From positions 1-64,000 of the forward strand of contig JAKAJO010000134.1 in the NCBI GenBank assembly GCA_021813745.1: 64,000 nt of DNA. The letters are read 5' to 3'. The notes beneath the pieces were generated by a model. The model worked only from the letters and a program-made list of their open reading frames with translations, was not told the DNA's origin and ran no database searches. Within the stretch, counting starts at the first letter, position 1, and every line of letters begins with the position of its first letter. Shown here in pieces: positions 21,615-31,565 of this stretch. Origin of the DNA: Acidobacteriota bacterium. Its GTDB lineage: Bacteria > Acidobacteriota > Terriglobia > Terriglobales > Acidobacteriaceae. The translations under genes and the position numbers were made by a program.

Positions 21615-23149
21615 TACGCCAGCGAGATCCGCATTCCAGTCGCTCGCGACACCGTCAGTGTCACTTTGCCCCCGCTCACCGCACGTCCCTTTTCCGGTTC
21701 AATCCGCGCTTCGCGGCTTTCCAGAGCAGGCGCATGCAACGTCTCCACATTCACTCGGCCTGCCCTGCCACTTCCAAAGTCCAGAGTTAACTCCAGGTCG
21801 CGCGACGCATCTTTATTCAGCACAACGACAGCAGTTTCGCCACTTGTCTGCTTTGCTGCGTACGCCGTTGCATCCACGCCGGTCGCCTGCAAGGCCCGCG
21901 TCAGGTCCGCCTTTATGAGCCTTGCTCCGCTCAGCGACCCCGCAAACTTCAGCCCGTAACCCACCGGCATCAGGCGGTACTCCGACCCGAACGTTGCAAT
22001 CGGCGTGTAGAACGGATGCGGATGGCTCGCAATCTGTTCGGGCGTTTCGCCTTCGTCCTTCAGCATCACGTCACCCGGCAAAAATCCTCCCACTGAGTTC
22101 GCCACGGACTTGCCCGTTCCACCGTGCAGATTCACGCCGGAGTAGTTGTTGCTCGCCAGCAGCAGCGCGTAATCCGCCGCCCACAGCGCAGCCGCAAATA
22201 CATCGGACACGCCCGGCTTGCCGCCACGATAGCAGGTGTTTCCTTCCGTCATGCGCACCCGTGCCCCCATCTTGTCCGCCGCGGCTGTGGCAATGTCTGC
22301 CGTGCGTTGCACCTTTGCCATCGTCTCCGGCTTCAGCAGGTTGGGGATGTTCACCTCTGGATTTGTTGCCGGCCCGCCGAAGTAGTAATGATGCGTCAGG
22401 GTCGTCACATGAGGAGGGTTCTGAATCGACGGCCACAGTGCAGCAATCTCTGTCAGCCACTCCACCTTTCCCGCGACATCCGGCATACCGAACTTCGCCT
22501 GCGGTACGCGCGCCACAATCGCTCGCGCCAACGTCAGCCATTCGTCCAGATACGTCTTTGCAGACCAAGTCTTGGGATCGCGCAGGTGCCGGTCAAAGAG
22601 ATCGACCTCATTTCCAATCTGAAAATACTGCAGGCTTGATCCCAGCGTCTTCGCCACAAATTCGGCCTCAGCTGCCGCGCGCTCCGGAGTATTCGTGCCC
22701 ATGCCAATGCCGTAGAGACACGTCCAGCCTGTTGCCTTCAGAAACTCCGCCAGGTTGCGCACTGCTTCCGCCGTCACCGCGTAATACTGCGGCTTCGGCT
22801 CACCCACCACTTCTCGCGTCTGCGGATGCTCGGGTTCGGGTGACTCCGGCGTCGGCTTCCAGTAGCCAAACTCGCTCGTGTTGCCGCCCAGCCGCAGCAC
22901 TCCATGCGGCGAAAGCGCCTTGCACTCGCGAATCAGCCCCGCATTCTGTGCGGAGAAGAAGCTTGGGTCGGTCAGCTGCTGCACCTCATACGACAGCCCC
23001 ACAAAGTCCACTGGCATCTGCGGCCCTGTTGCTTCCGCGGGAATGGTCAGTGTCACCTGGGTTGGGTTCGACGCCTGGGCGCGCAGGCGCGTGGCGGCAA
23101 CGGTAAGAGCAGTAGTGGCAAGAAATGTGCGTCGGCTGATGGTCGTCAT
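21614..23149 (-). CDS. GH79-like glycoside hydrolase, exported
   Basis: SRRTFLATTALTVAA export signal; VDFVGLSYEVQQLTDPSFFSAQNAGLIRECKALSPHGVLRLGGNTSEF; FQIGNEVDLF. Confidence 0.8.
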   Translation of the reverse strand: MTTISRRTFLATTALTVAATRLRAQASNPTQVTLTIPAEATGPQMPVDFVGLSYEVQQLTDPSFFSAQNAGLIRECKALSPHGVLRLGGNTSEFGYWKPTPESPEPEHPQTREVVGEPKPQYYAVTAEAVRNLAEFLKATGWTCLYGIGMGTNTPERAAAEAEFVAKTLGSSLQYFQIGNEVDLFDRHLRDPKTWSAKTYLDEWLTLARAIVARVPQAKFGMPDVAGKVEWLTEIAALWPSIQNPPHVTTLTHHYYFGGPATNPEVNIPNLLKPETMAKVQRTADIATAAADKMGARVRMTEGNTCYRGGKPGVSDVFAAALWAADYALLLASNNYSGVNLHGGTGKSVANSVGGFLPGDVMLKDEGETPEQIASHPHPFYTPIATFGSEYRLMPVGYGLKFAGSLSGARLIKADLTRALQATGVDATAYAAKQTSGETAVVVLNKDASRDLELTLDFGSGRAGRVNVETLHAPALESREARIEPEKGRAVSGGKVTLTVSRATGMRISLA

Positions 23150-23298
23150 TGGATTCGTTAGAACACCCGTTGGATTTGCTTCCGCGATGCACGCCAAGTA
23201 TAGCGGCTGAACGCGCATCACCTCACCGCGCCTTGCGCCCCGGTCCCTGAGACCGATAACGTGGGAAGAGCACTCGAACTACCTTGGGAAAGGTGCGA

Positions 23299-24726
23299 AT
23301 GGACGTTCTGGCAGCGCTTTTCGAGCGGCACTTTCATGCGGCTCCACAATCCATCGCGCCCGTGCAGGGCCAGCTTGGCGGCTCCGGGCGTGCCATCCTG
23401 CGACTCACTGGCGCAGGACATACCGCCATCGGCATCGTCAATCCAGTGCGCGGAGAAAACATCGCCTTCCTCGAGTTCTCCCGCCACTTCCGCCGCCATG
23501 GCTTGCCCGTCCCACAGATATACGCAGAAGACCTGAACAACAGCGCGTATCTGGAAGAAGATCTTGGCAGCACCACTCTCTATGAATTCCTCGGCCGGCA
23601 TCGCGCCGCCGATGCCATCGCGCCAGAGGTGATCGAGGCTTACAGAAAGGTCGTCACTGCATTGCCCCGCTTCCAGGTCGAAGCGGGCCGCGATCTCAAC
23701 TACAAAGTCTGCTATCCGCGTGCCAGCTTTGATCGCCAATCGATCGCCTGGGACCTGAACTACTTCAAGTACTACTTCCTCCGCCTGGCCGGAATTCCCT
23801 TCAACGAGCAAGCCCTCGAAGATGACTTCGGAAGGCTCACGCGTTTTCTCCTGACCGCCGACCACGACTATTTCCTCTACCGCGATTTTCAATCGCGTAA
23901 CATCATGCTGCGTGGCGGTGATCCATGGTTCCTCGACTACCAGGGCGGCCGCCGCGGAGCGCTGCAGTACGACATCGCATCGCTGCTCTTCGACGGCAAG
24001 GCCGACCTGCCACCCGACCTGCGCCAGCAGTTACTCGACGACTACCTCGACGCGCTCCGGCACCACATCCCCATCGAGCGCGCCGCTTTTCTGCATCACT
24101 ACTACGCCTACGTCTACGTACGCATCTTCCAGGCACTCGGAGCGTACGGCTTCCGCGGCTTCTACGAGCGCAAGGCCCACTTCCTTCAGAGTGTTCCCTA
24201 TGCTCTCAAAAACCTGCGCTGGCTTGCGCATCACGTTGAGTTGCCCGTTGCCCTGCCCACACTCATGGATGCCCTGCAGGGCATGCTTGCATCTGAGAGG
24301 CTGCAAAGCCTTGCCGCGCCGGCGTCCGAGCTCACCGTGCGCATCTTCAGTTTTTCCTTCCACCGGGAACTGCCCACTGACCCTTCCGGAAACGGCGGCG
24401 GTTTCATCTTCGATGCGCGCAGCCTCCCCAACCCGGGCCGCGAAGAACGCTTTCGTTCGCTCACCGGCAAAGACGATCCGGTCATCGAATATCTTGTGCA
24501 GCAGGAGAGCGTGCACCGCTTCCTCGCCAACGCTGAGGCGCTGGTCGACGCCAGCGTCAGCGCCTATCAGCAGCGCGGCTTCCAGCACCTAATGGTCTCC
24601 TTCGGCTGCACGGGCGGTCAGCACCGCTCTGTCTTCCTCGCCGAGCAATTGGCAAAGCATCTGCGCAACCGCAGTGGCGTGCGGGTGGAGCTGCATCACA
24701 TCGAGCTGGAGAAGATGGGCCGATGA
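23299..24726 (+). CDS. Aminosugar kinase-like phosphotransferase (APH/AmgK type) fused to RapZ C-terminal domain
   Basis: DHDYFLYRDFQSRNIMLRGGDPWFLDYQGGRRGALQYDIASLL (APH catalytic loop); C-terminal FDARSLPNPGREERFRSLTGKDDPVIEYL...GCTGGQHRSVFLAEQL (RapZ_C). Confidence 0.9.
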   Translation: MDVLAALFERHFHAAPQSIAPVQGQLGGSGRAILRLTGAGHTAIGIVNPVRGENIAFLEFSRHFRRHGLPVPQIYAEDLNNSAYLEEDLGSTTLYEFLGRHRAADAIAPEVIEAYRKVVTALPRFQVEAGRDLNYKVCYPRASFDRQSIAWDLNYFKYYFLRLAGIPFNEQALEDDFGRLTRFLLTADHDYFLYRDFQSRNIMLRGGDPWFLDYQGGRRGALQYDIASLLFDGKADLPPDLRQQLLDDYLDALRHHIPIERAAFLHHYYAYVYVRIFQALGAYGFRGFYERKAHFLQSVPYALKNLRWLAHHVELPVALPTLMDALQGMLASERLQSLAAPASELTVRIFSFSFHRELPTDPSGNGGGFIFDARSLPNPGREERFRSLTGKDDPVIEYLVQQESVHRFLANAEALVDASVSAYQQRGFQHLMVSFGCTGGQHRSVFLAEQLAKHLRNRSGVRVELHHIELEKMGR

Positions 24727-25499
24727 AGGCCATGATTCTTGCCGCCGGACTGGGCACACGCCTGCGGCCACTCACGAACGACCGCCCCAAGGCGCTCGTC
24801 GAGGTCGCCGGTCACACGTTGCTTGAGCTCACCCTGCAACGCCTTCGCTCGTTCGGTGTTCAGGAAGCCATCATCAATACGCATCACTTCGCTGATCAGG
24901 TCACGGCGTTCCTCCGCACGCACCGCAACTTCGGCATGAGAATCGAGATCTCCCACGAAGAAGAACTGCTCGACACCGGCGGCGGCCTGAAGAAGGCGGC
25001 CTCTTTCTTTCTCGACAGCGTCGACCACGACGAGCCCTTCGTACTGCACAACGTCGATGTTCTCAGTTCCGTCGATCTCGCCGACATGATCCGTTTCCAC
25101 CGCGAGCACTCCGCACTCGCCACGCTCGCCGTGCAGGATCGCAGCACTTCGCGCTATCTGCTTTTTGATTCCAGAGGCCTGCTCTGCGGCCGCCGCGCCG
25201 GTCAAGATGGCGCGCCCGAATGCTCTCACCCCGTGCGCGACGCGCAGGCTCGTGCCTTCTGTGGCATTCACATCCTTTCGCCGCGCATCTTCTCGCTCAT
25301 GCAGGAAGAAGGCGCATTCTCAATCATTGACGTGTACCTTCGCCTGGCGGCCCTCGGTGAGCGCATTCTCGCCTTTTCGGCACAGGATGCTTACTGGCGC
25401 GACCTCGGCCGCCCGGAAAGCATCAAGCTGGCAACGCGCGAATTCGAAGATGGTCTCGATTTCCAACGCGATGCAAAGGCTCCCCGACATCCATATTGA
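24723..25499 (+). CDS. Nucleotidyltransferase, MurU-like (sugar-1-P nucleotidylyltransferase)
   Basis: KAMILAAGLGTRLRPLTNDRPKALVEVAGHTLLELTLQRL; ATGA overlap with upstream kinase. Confidence 0.87.
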   Translation: MKAMILAAGLGTRLRPLTNDRPKALVEVAGHTLLELTLQRLRSFGVQEAIINTHHFADQVTAFLRTHRNFGMRIEISHEEELLDTGGGLKKAASFFLDSVDHDEPFVLHNVDVLSSVDLADMIRFHREHSALATLAVQDRSTSRYLLFDSRGLLCGRRAGQDGAPECSHPVRDAQARAFCGIHILSPRIFSLMQEEGAFSIIDVYLRLAALGERILAFSAQDAYWRDLGRPESIKLATREFEDGLDFQRDAKAPRHPY

Positions 25500-25517
25500 G
25501 ATGGCAAGATAGAAGTT

Positions 25518-27452
25518 ATGCGGAGAACCGCCACTCTTTTTCACGCCATATTTTTTGCCTCAGCTTGTTCGGGGCTGGTGATTGCGTCCCCTGCGCAGTC
25601 GATGAAGGTAACCCCCGAGATGGTGCAGACCGGCAGCGATATTCCGGCCAAATGGGAAGAGCCACATCCAGGGTATGACTACGAGAAGCGTGAAGTCATG
25701 ATTCCCATGCGCGACGGCGTGAAGCTCCACACCGTCCTTATCGTGCCGAAAGGAGCCCAGAACCTGCCCATGTTGCTGGAGAGGACCCCGTACAACGCGG
25801 AGTTCTTCACCTCGGACAAGCCCCACATGCGCGATGCGGTCTGGTCGGCGCAGCGCGCTTGGGCCGATGACGGCTACATCATTGTGGATCAGGATATTCG
25901 TGGCAAGTATGGCTCGGAAGGCGACTACATCATGACCCGGCCCCCCATGGGACCCCTGAATCCGACAAAGACCGATGACACCACGGATGCGTACGACACC
26001 ATCGACTGGCTGGTGAAGCATGTGCCGGAATCTAATGGGCGCGTCGGCATGATCGGCTCATCCTACGACGGGTGGACCGTCACCATGGCGCTGCTGGGAC
26101 CCCATCCGGCGCTGAAAGTCGCCGCGCCTGAGAGCCCGATGATCGACGGCTGGATGGGAGATGACTGGTTTCACTACGGCGCCTTCCGCCAGGTAAACCT
26201 CGATTACTTCACCGAACAGACCAGCAAGCGCGGCGAAGGCAGCACCGTGCCGCGGCCAGGAGATGACGACTACCAGAACTTCCTGGATGCCGGCACCGCC
26301 GGCCATTGGGCAGAGGAGCATGGCTTCGGGCAACTGCCTTGGTGGCACCGTCTCTCCGCGCATCCCGCCTACGACGTCTTCTGGCAGTTGCAGGCCCTCG
26401 ACAAACTCGTCTCTGAAAAGCCCTCGAATGTCCCCACAATCTGGCTACAGGGGCTATGGGATCAAGAGGACATGTACGGCGCCGTTCACACTTGGGAGGC
26501 GCTGAAGGCCGCAGGGCACGAAGAGAATAATCACCTCGTCATGGGACCCTGGTATCACAGTCAGGTCAATCGCTCGGCAGAGACTCTGGGTCCGCTCAAG
26601 TGGAAAGGTGACACCGCGGCCGACTTCCGGCGCGATGTGTTAATTCCATTCTTTGATACCTACTTGAAGGATCGCAAGCCAGCTGAACCCATGGCACAGG
26701 TGATGATCTACAACCCGTCCGAAAACCATTGGGACCGGTTTTCTGACTGGCCCGGAGTCGATGAAAAGCACCTAACGCCCATGTATCTGCAAGCCAACTT
26801 CGCGCTTGCGCGCCAGAAGCCCAACGGCGGCGAGGATCGCTACGTCTCCGATCCTGCCAGGCCCGTGCCTTTTCTGACGCCACCGGTGGAGAAGGATGGA
26901 GGCAAACGATGGTCCACCTGGCTGGTGCAGGATCAGCGGCCGGTCGGAACGCGCACCGATGTGCTGAGCTACGAAACTCCAGTGCTGGACCGCGCTGTGC
27001 GTCTTCAAGGGGCCCCATTTGCCGATCTCTTCGCAAAAACAACTGGCACCGATGCAGATTTTGTCGTCAAGATCATCGACGTCTACCCGCCGACGTATGC
27101 GCAGCAACCTGATCTCGCCGGCTACGAATTGCCAATCAGCATGGACATCTTTCGCGGTCGCTATCGGAAGAGCTTCGAAGCACCGACACCGATTCCATCT
27201 GGCACGATACAGGAATACAAGTTCCGGTTGCCTACAGTGAACTACGTCTTCAAGCCTGGGCATCGAATCATGGTGCAGGTGCAGTCATCGCTCTTTCCGC
27301 TCTACGACCGCAACCCGCAAACCTTCGTGCCAAATATCTTCTTCGCCCGGCCTGAGGACTTCAAACCAGCGACAATTTCGCTCGAACACGGGCCTCAGGG
27401 GGCAAGTGCTGTCCTGTTGCCGATTGTCGCAGCCAGCACCGCCATTCAATAG
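25518..27452 (+). CDS. CocE/NonD family hydrolase (X-Pro dipeptidyl-peptidase type)
   Basis: MRDGVKLHTVLIVPKG; GMIGSSYDGWT; signal peptide. Confidence 0.9.
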   Translation: MRRTATLFHAIFFASACSGLVIASPAQSMKVTPEMVQTGSDIPAKWEEPHPGYDYEKREVMIPMRDGVKLHTVLIVPKGAQNLPMLLERTPYNAEFFTSDKPHMRDAVWSAQRAWADDGYIIVDQDIRGKYGSEGDYIMTRPPMGPLNPTKTDDTTDAYDTIDWLVKHVPESNGRVGMIGSSYDGWTVTMALLGPHPALKVAAPESPMIDGWMGDDWFHYGAFRQVNLDYFTEQTSKRGEGSTVPRPGDDDYQNFLDAGTAGHWAEEHGFGQLPWWHRLSAHPAYDVFWQLQALDKLVSEKPSNVPTIWLQGLWDQEDMYGAVHTWEALKAAGHEENNHLVMGPWYHSQVNRSAETLGPLKWKGDTAADFRRDVLIPFFDTYLKDRKPAEPMAQVMIYNPSENHWDRFSDWPGVDEKHLTPMYLQANFALARQKPNGGEDRYVSDPARPVPFLTPPVEKDGGKRWSTWLVQDQRPVGTRTDVLSYETPVLDRAVRLQGAPFADLFAKTTGTDADFVVKIIDVYPPTYAQQPDLAGYELPISMDIFRGRYRKSFEAPTPIPSGTIQEYKFRLPTVNYVFKPGHRIMVQVQSSLFPLYDRNPQTFVPNIFFARPEDFKPATISLEHGPQGASAVLLPIVAASTAIQ

Positions 27453-27544
27453 ATTCTCGCTTGTGCGTGCGACTCCGGAAGGGAAGAGCAGCTTCGTTCT
27501 GAAGTTGTCTCTTCCTCGCCGCTGCCCGGCATCTCTTGCCCGGC

Positions 27545-28165
27545 TCAACCCGCTTGCGGGCGCGTCTTCAGCCGTGTGTAGAGCCAAGCGCGCGCCATCG
27601 ACCACTCACGTTCCACGGTGCGCACGGAAACCCCCAGCACTTCGGCCGTCTCTTCCACCGTCAGCCCGCCAAAGAAGCGCATCTCGACAATCCTCTCCTG
27701 CCGTGCATCCAAAGTAGACAGTTCATTCAGCGCGTCGTTGACGGCGAGCACGCCGGCAGGTTGATCGGTTCGAATCGCGTGGATATCCATTAGCGTGTCA
27801 ATTTCCTGTGCGCCGCCGCGCTTGGCCGCCAGCCGCGCACGCGCGTGGTCTGTCAGGATGCGCCGCATCAGTTGTGCGGCGATCGCATAGAAATGAGCGC
27901 GATTCTTGAAGTTGGGCTCTCGCTGCTGCACCAGCTTGAGATAGACCTCGTGCACCAGCGCCGTTGGTTGCAGCGTGTGATTTGCCCGCTCCTGCCGCAT
28001 CGACTGGTTCGCCCGGCGATGCAGCTCCTCGTAGACCAGCGGCATCAGGCGGCCAATTACGCTCTTGTCCCCGCTCGAAAGGCGGGTCAGCAAAGCAGTG
28101 ACTTCGTTCGGCGAGGCCTCCATGGGCGCTGGGCTCCACTCAAAATGAAAGGGACTGCCAATCAT
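27545..28165 (-). CDS. ECF-family RNA polymerase sigma factor (acidobacterial type)
   Basis: Sigma2/sigma4 regions; VEETAEVLGVSVRTVEREWSMARAWL. Confidence 0.88.
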   Translation of the reverse strand: MIGSPFHFEWSPAPMEASPNEVTALLTRLSSGDKSVIGRLMPLVYEELHRRANQSMRQERANHTLQPTALVHEVYLKLVQQREPNFKNRAHFYAIAAQLMRRILTDHARARLAAKRGGAQEIDTLMDIHAIRTDQPAGVLAVNDALNELSTLDARQERIVEMRFFGGLTVEETAEVLGVSVRTVEREWSMARAWLYTRLKTRPQAG

Positions 28166-28217
28166 TTTATCGCGGTCGCGGCTGTCAGATCCTGCCGCTC
28201 GCGCCAGCGGTAGCGGC

Positions 28218-31200
28218 TCAGTGCAGGCCGCGATACTCCGCCTCCGCTTCTTGCCGCAGCCGGAATCCCGGTTGGGCATCCTTCCACAGCGCGAACAGAT
28301 CCTGATACGCCGTCTTGCTCGCCGCGATGTCATGGGACTGTGCCAACGCGCGCGCAAGTCCCAATTGCGCCAGCGCCGACGTCGGACAGTTCAGCACCAG
28401 TCCCCGGTGGCTTAGAATCTGCCGAAAAGCATCCGCTGCCGGCTGCGGCTGGCGCTCGGCAAGCAGCGCTTCGCCGCGCACATACGCCGCGTCCATGCAC
28501 TGTCCAGGCGTAAAAATGCCCAGATCGTACGGATCGGTGCCCTGCAGGTCTTCGACGGCCTGCGCAAAATTTCCCTGCGCATACGCAATGTGTGCTCGCA
28601 GAATCGGCGCCCAATAGGACTGGATCAGCGTATCAACTGGCCGCTCCGCGCTCACCGCGCGCAACAGCGTCTGTGCCAGTCCCGTCTCGCTCGCTTGCGC
28701 CGCAGCCAGCGCAGTCAGTACTTGCACGTCACTTCCCCTCGCGGCCTTGGGATTCGCGGTCGCCTGGGCAATGAGCCGCCTCGCCACCGCAGGCCGGCCC
28801 AATTCCGCCTGCCGCACCGCCTCTTCGGCCAGCCACGTTGCACTCGTCTCCGGTGCGCCGCTGCGCAGCGCCACAGCGCCAGCCTTCGACGCATACTCCA
28901 TGCCCGCGTCGGGCCTCCCGGCTCGATCTTCGGTCGCCGCCTGTTGCGCCAGCAGCGTATCTTCCACACCGGGAAACTGTGCCGCTCCTGCCAGCAACTT
29001 GCTGATCGTGGCAGTGTCTTCCAGATAGAAAGCCAGCTCGTATTCATCCAGTTGGATATTGACATCGTGCAGATTCAGTTGCGTTGCCTGGTCCAGGACC
29101 GCGCGCGCCTCATCCGGCTTTTCCACGGCCAGAAAGTACTGCGCCAGGTTGCCGTAACTTGGCGAAAGCCCCGGAATCTCACGAATCGCGCGACGTTGCA
29201 GGTCGATCGCTTTGTCGTACTGGCCGGTGAATGCGTAGTCCACGCTCAGGTTGATCGTCCACGCCATGTCGTGCGGGTACGCCTTGGCCCACTCTTCGTA
29301 GGTCTCCATCTCCTTGTCGATCTGGCCCGTTACAAAGCCGTAATAGTGCGAAACAATGTAATAACGCTCCCACTCCGTCACCCGATCGCGCCGGTCAAAT
29401 GCCTGCCGCATTGCTTCATTGGCGCGCTGCGTCTCGCCCATGTTGCCGTATACCGTGCCCAGCCGTGCATAGGCCATTGCAAAGTTGGGATCAATCTCCG
29501 TGGCCCGCTGGAAGTAGGGAAGTGCCGCTGCTTCGCCACGCTCGTTCCATACCTCGGTCCCCTGCGCAAACGCGGTCACTGCCTCAAACGACGGCGTTGT
29601 CGCTTCTACCAGAGGCACATCATACTTGCGGATTGACTCGTGCGGCTCGCCCAGCATCGGACGCATCTCTTCCGTCGTCCGATCCAGGGCCTCCAGTACG
29701 GAGTCGCGAAATTCTACCGGTGTCTGGCGCGAGGCCATCTGCTTGCCTGTGGCGCACTGGATCGCGCGCAGTCCCACCGTGTAACCCTTGGCATTATTCG
29801 CAATGAATCCCTGGAGCACCACCTGGCCCGCTTCCCGTTGGCACACTTCCAGTGCCACCTGTTCGGTCAGATGCTGGCGCGCAGGCATGCCCATATACTG
29901 AAGGGCGCTCCGAATTTTCTGCTCCGGCATCAGCGTCAGATAAGGTGTCTGCTGCAGCTTTGCCGCCAGCGCAACATTCAACGATTGGTCAAAGGCCGGT
30001 TCCCCGGTCGTGTTCACAAAGTCCGCCAGCACCACGGTCAGCTCTCCTGCGTCTGCTGCTTTCCGATGTAATCGACGGATCCCGATTACTCCGCCCACAG
30101 TCAGCAGCGCGGCCACCACGCCCAGAGCGGAGGCTAATCGCCTGTGCCGCACAATGCGCGCAGGCATCTCCGTTCTCCAGCGCGACATCCTGCTTTCCCT
30201 CGGATGTACGTGCTCAATTGCCTGCAATGCCGCATCAAACTCGGCCGCAGAGGCCAACCGCTTTGCAGGATTTCGCTCCAGGCTTCGCGTGATCAATGCA
30301 TCCCAACCCGCGTTCAGCTCCGGCCTGCTCCTGCGCGGTGTTGGTGCCGATTCTGTCAGCCGGCGCAGGGCCGCGTACAGGGGCGTCTCCGCGTCAAATG
30401 CCCGCACCCCCGTCAACATCTGGTACGCCACCAGGCCCAGCGCATACACATCCGATGCCGCGGAAAGATCCTTGCCCTCAATCTGCTCCGGCGACATGTA
30501 CTCTGGCGTCCCAAACGCAACTTGCCCGCTCGCTGTCCACGTCATCGACGACCGCGTATCGCCGCGCAGGGCCATCCCAAAGTCGGTGATCACCGCGCGA
30601 ACCGTGCCCTGCCGTCCCGGTTCCAGAATGATGTTGCCCGGCTTCAAATCCCGGTGCAGAATCCCCGCTGCGTGCGCCGCTTCAAGGGCGGATGCCAATT
30701 GATGCAAAATGACAATCGCGTCAGATTCAGGCAGCTTGCCCACTCGCTGCAGCCGCTCGGAAAGCGTCTCGCCTTGCAGCAGCTCCATCGTCAAAAACAG
30801 AACATCGACTCCTTCCTTGTTGTGGTGGAAGATGTCGAAGATGCGGCAGACATTCGGATGGGTCACCTGCTTGGCCAGGTGGACCTCGCGCCGGAAACGG
30901 TTCAGCACGCCGGGTAGATCCGCAATCTCCGGACGAATTACCTTGATCGCCACCGGCATGTGCAGTTCAAGATCTTCCGCCTCATAGACCTCGCCCATGC
31001 CGCCCCTGGCGCGAAACAACAGGACTTTGAAGCGGCTCGCCAGCACCGTCCCCACGGCAATACGCCCCGCGGACGAGCCATTCACGAGTGCGGAAGCGTG
31101 CAGCGCCTGTGGATCCAGAAAGCTGCCTGCCTCGTCATGCGCGTGCAGAAGCTCCTTCAGCGCGCCAGTCAATTCCGGCGAAAGCGCCTGCTCGTCGAGG

Positions 31201-31340
31201 AATCTCAGACGAGATGCGGCATCCATCTCGATCATGGATTGAAACAGCGACTTGACCCTGGACCAATCCTGGGACCCTAGCTCCATCGCAACGTTCCGGC
31301 GCGCCTGCTTCTGGGGTGAATTAGGAACACTAAACTGCAT
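28218..31340 (-). CDS. Ser/Thr protein kinase with C-terminal TPR region
   Basis: HRDLKPGNIIL, DFGMA, GTPEYMSPEQ motifs followed by TM and TPRs. Confidence 0.92.
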   Translation of the reverse strand: MQFSVPNSPQKQARRNVAMELGSQDWSRVKSLFQSMIEMDAASRLRFLDEQALSPELTGALKELLHAHDEAGSFLDPQALHASALVNGSSAGRIAVGTVLASRFKVLLFRARGGMGEVYEAEDLELHMPVAIKVIRPEIADLPGVLNRFRREVHLAKQVTHPNVCRIFDIFHHNKEGVDVLFLTMELLQGETLSERLQRVGKLPESDAIVILHQLASALEAAHAAGILHRDLKPGNIILEPGRQGTVRAVITDFGMALRGDTRSSMTWTASGQVAFGTPEYMSPEQIEGKDLSAASDVYALGLVAYQMLTGVRAFDAETPLYAALRRLTESAPTPRRSRPELNAGWDALITRSLERNPAKRLASAAEFDAALQAIEHVHPRESRMSRWRTEMPARIVRHRRLASALGVVAALLTVGGVIGIRRLHRKAADAGELTVVLADFVNTTGEPAFDQSLNVALAAKLQQTPYLTLMPEQKIRSALQYMGMPARQHLTEQVALEVCQREAGQVVLQGFIANNAKGYTVGLRAIQCATGKQMASRQTPVEFRDSVLEALDRTTEEMRPMLGEPHESIRKYDVPLVEATTPSFEAVTAFAQGTEVWNERGEAAALPYFQRATEIDPNFAMAYARLGTVYGNMGETQRANEAMRQAFDRRDRVTEWERYYIVSHYYGFVTGQIDKEMETYEEWAKAYPHDMAWTINLSVDYAFTGQYDKAIDLQRRAIREIPGLSPSYGNLAQYFLAVEKPDEARAVLDQATQLNLHDVNIQLDEYELAFYLEDTATISKLLAGAAQFPGVEDTLLAQQAATEDRAGRPDAGMEYASKAGAVALRSGAPETSATWLAEEAVRQAELGRPAVARRLIAQATANPKAARGSDVQVLTALAAAQASETGLAQTLLRAVSAERPVDTLIQSYWAPILRAHIAYAQGNFAQAVEDLQGTDPYDLGIFTPGQCMDAAYVRGEALLAERQPQPAADAFRQILSHRGLVLNCPTSALAQLGLARALAQSHDIAASKTAYQDLFALWKDAQPGFRLRQEAEAEYRGLH

Positions 31341-31565
31341 CTCACCTGCTTTGTCAAGAATTGCCACCGCGCCACGTGCGAACCCACCCAGCAACGCGCA
31401 GTCTTGCCGTCCGTTACTTTTGTGCTTCCTCCCCGCAATTCAACCCCCTTTTCCACTGGCGGACTTTACTTCACTTTTCCGCGTACCACCTCAGAGATGC
31501 ACAGGACCAGACGCAATCGATGCGTTGGCAAAGTGCAGCTTTTCGATCTCCTGGAGGATGGTTTG

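Noticed and set aside
22124-22639. 171-aa plus-strand ORF and neighbours
   Set aside because: Antisense to the GH79-like gene; no domain signal.
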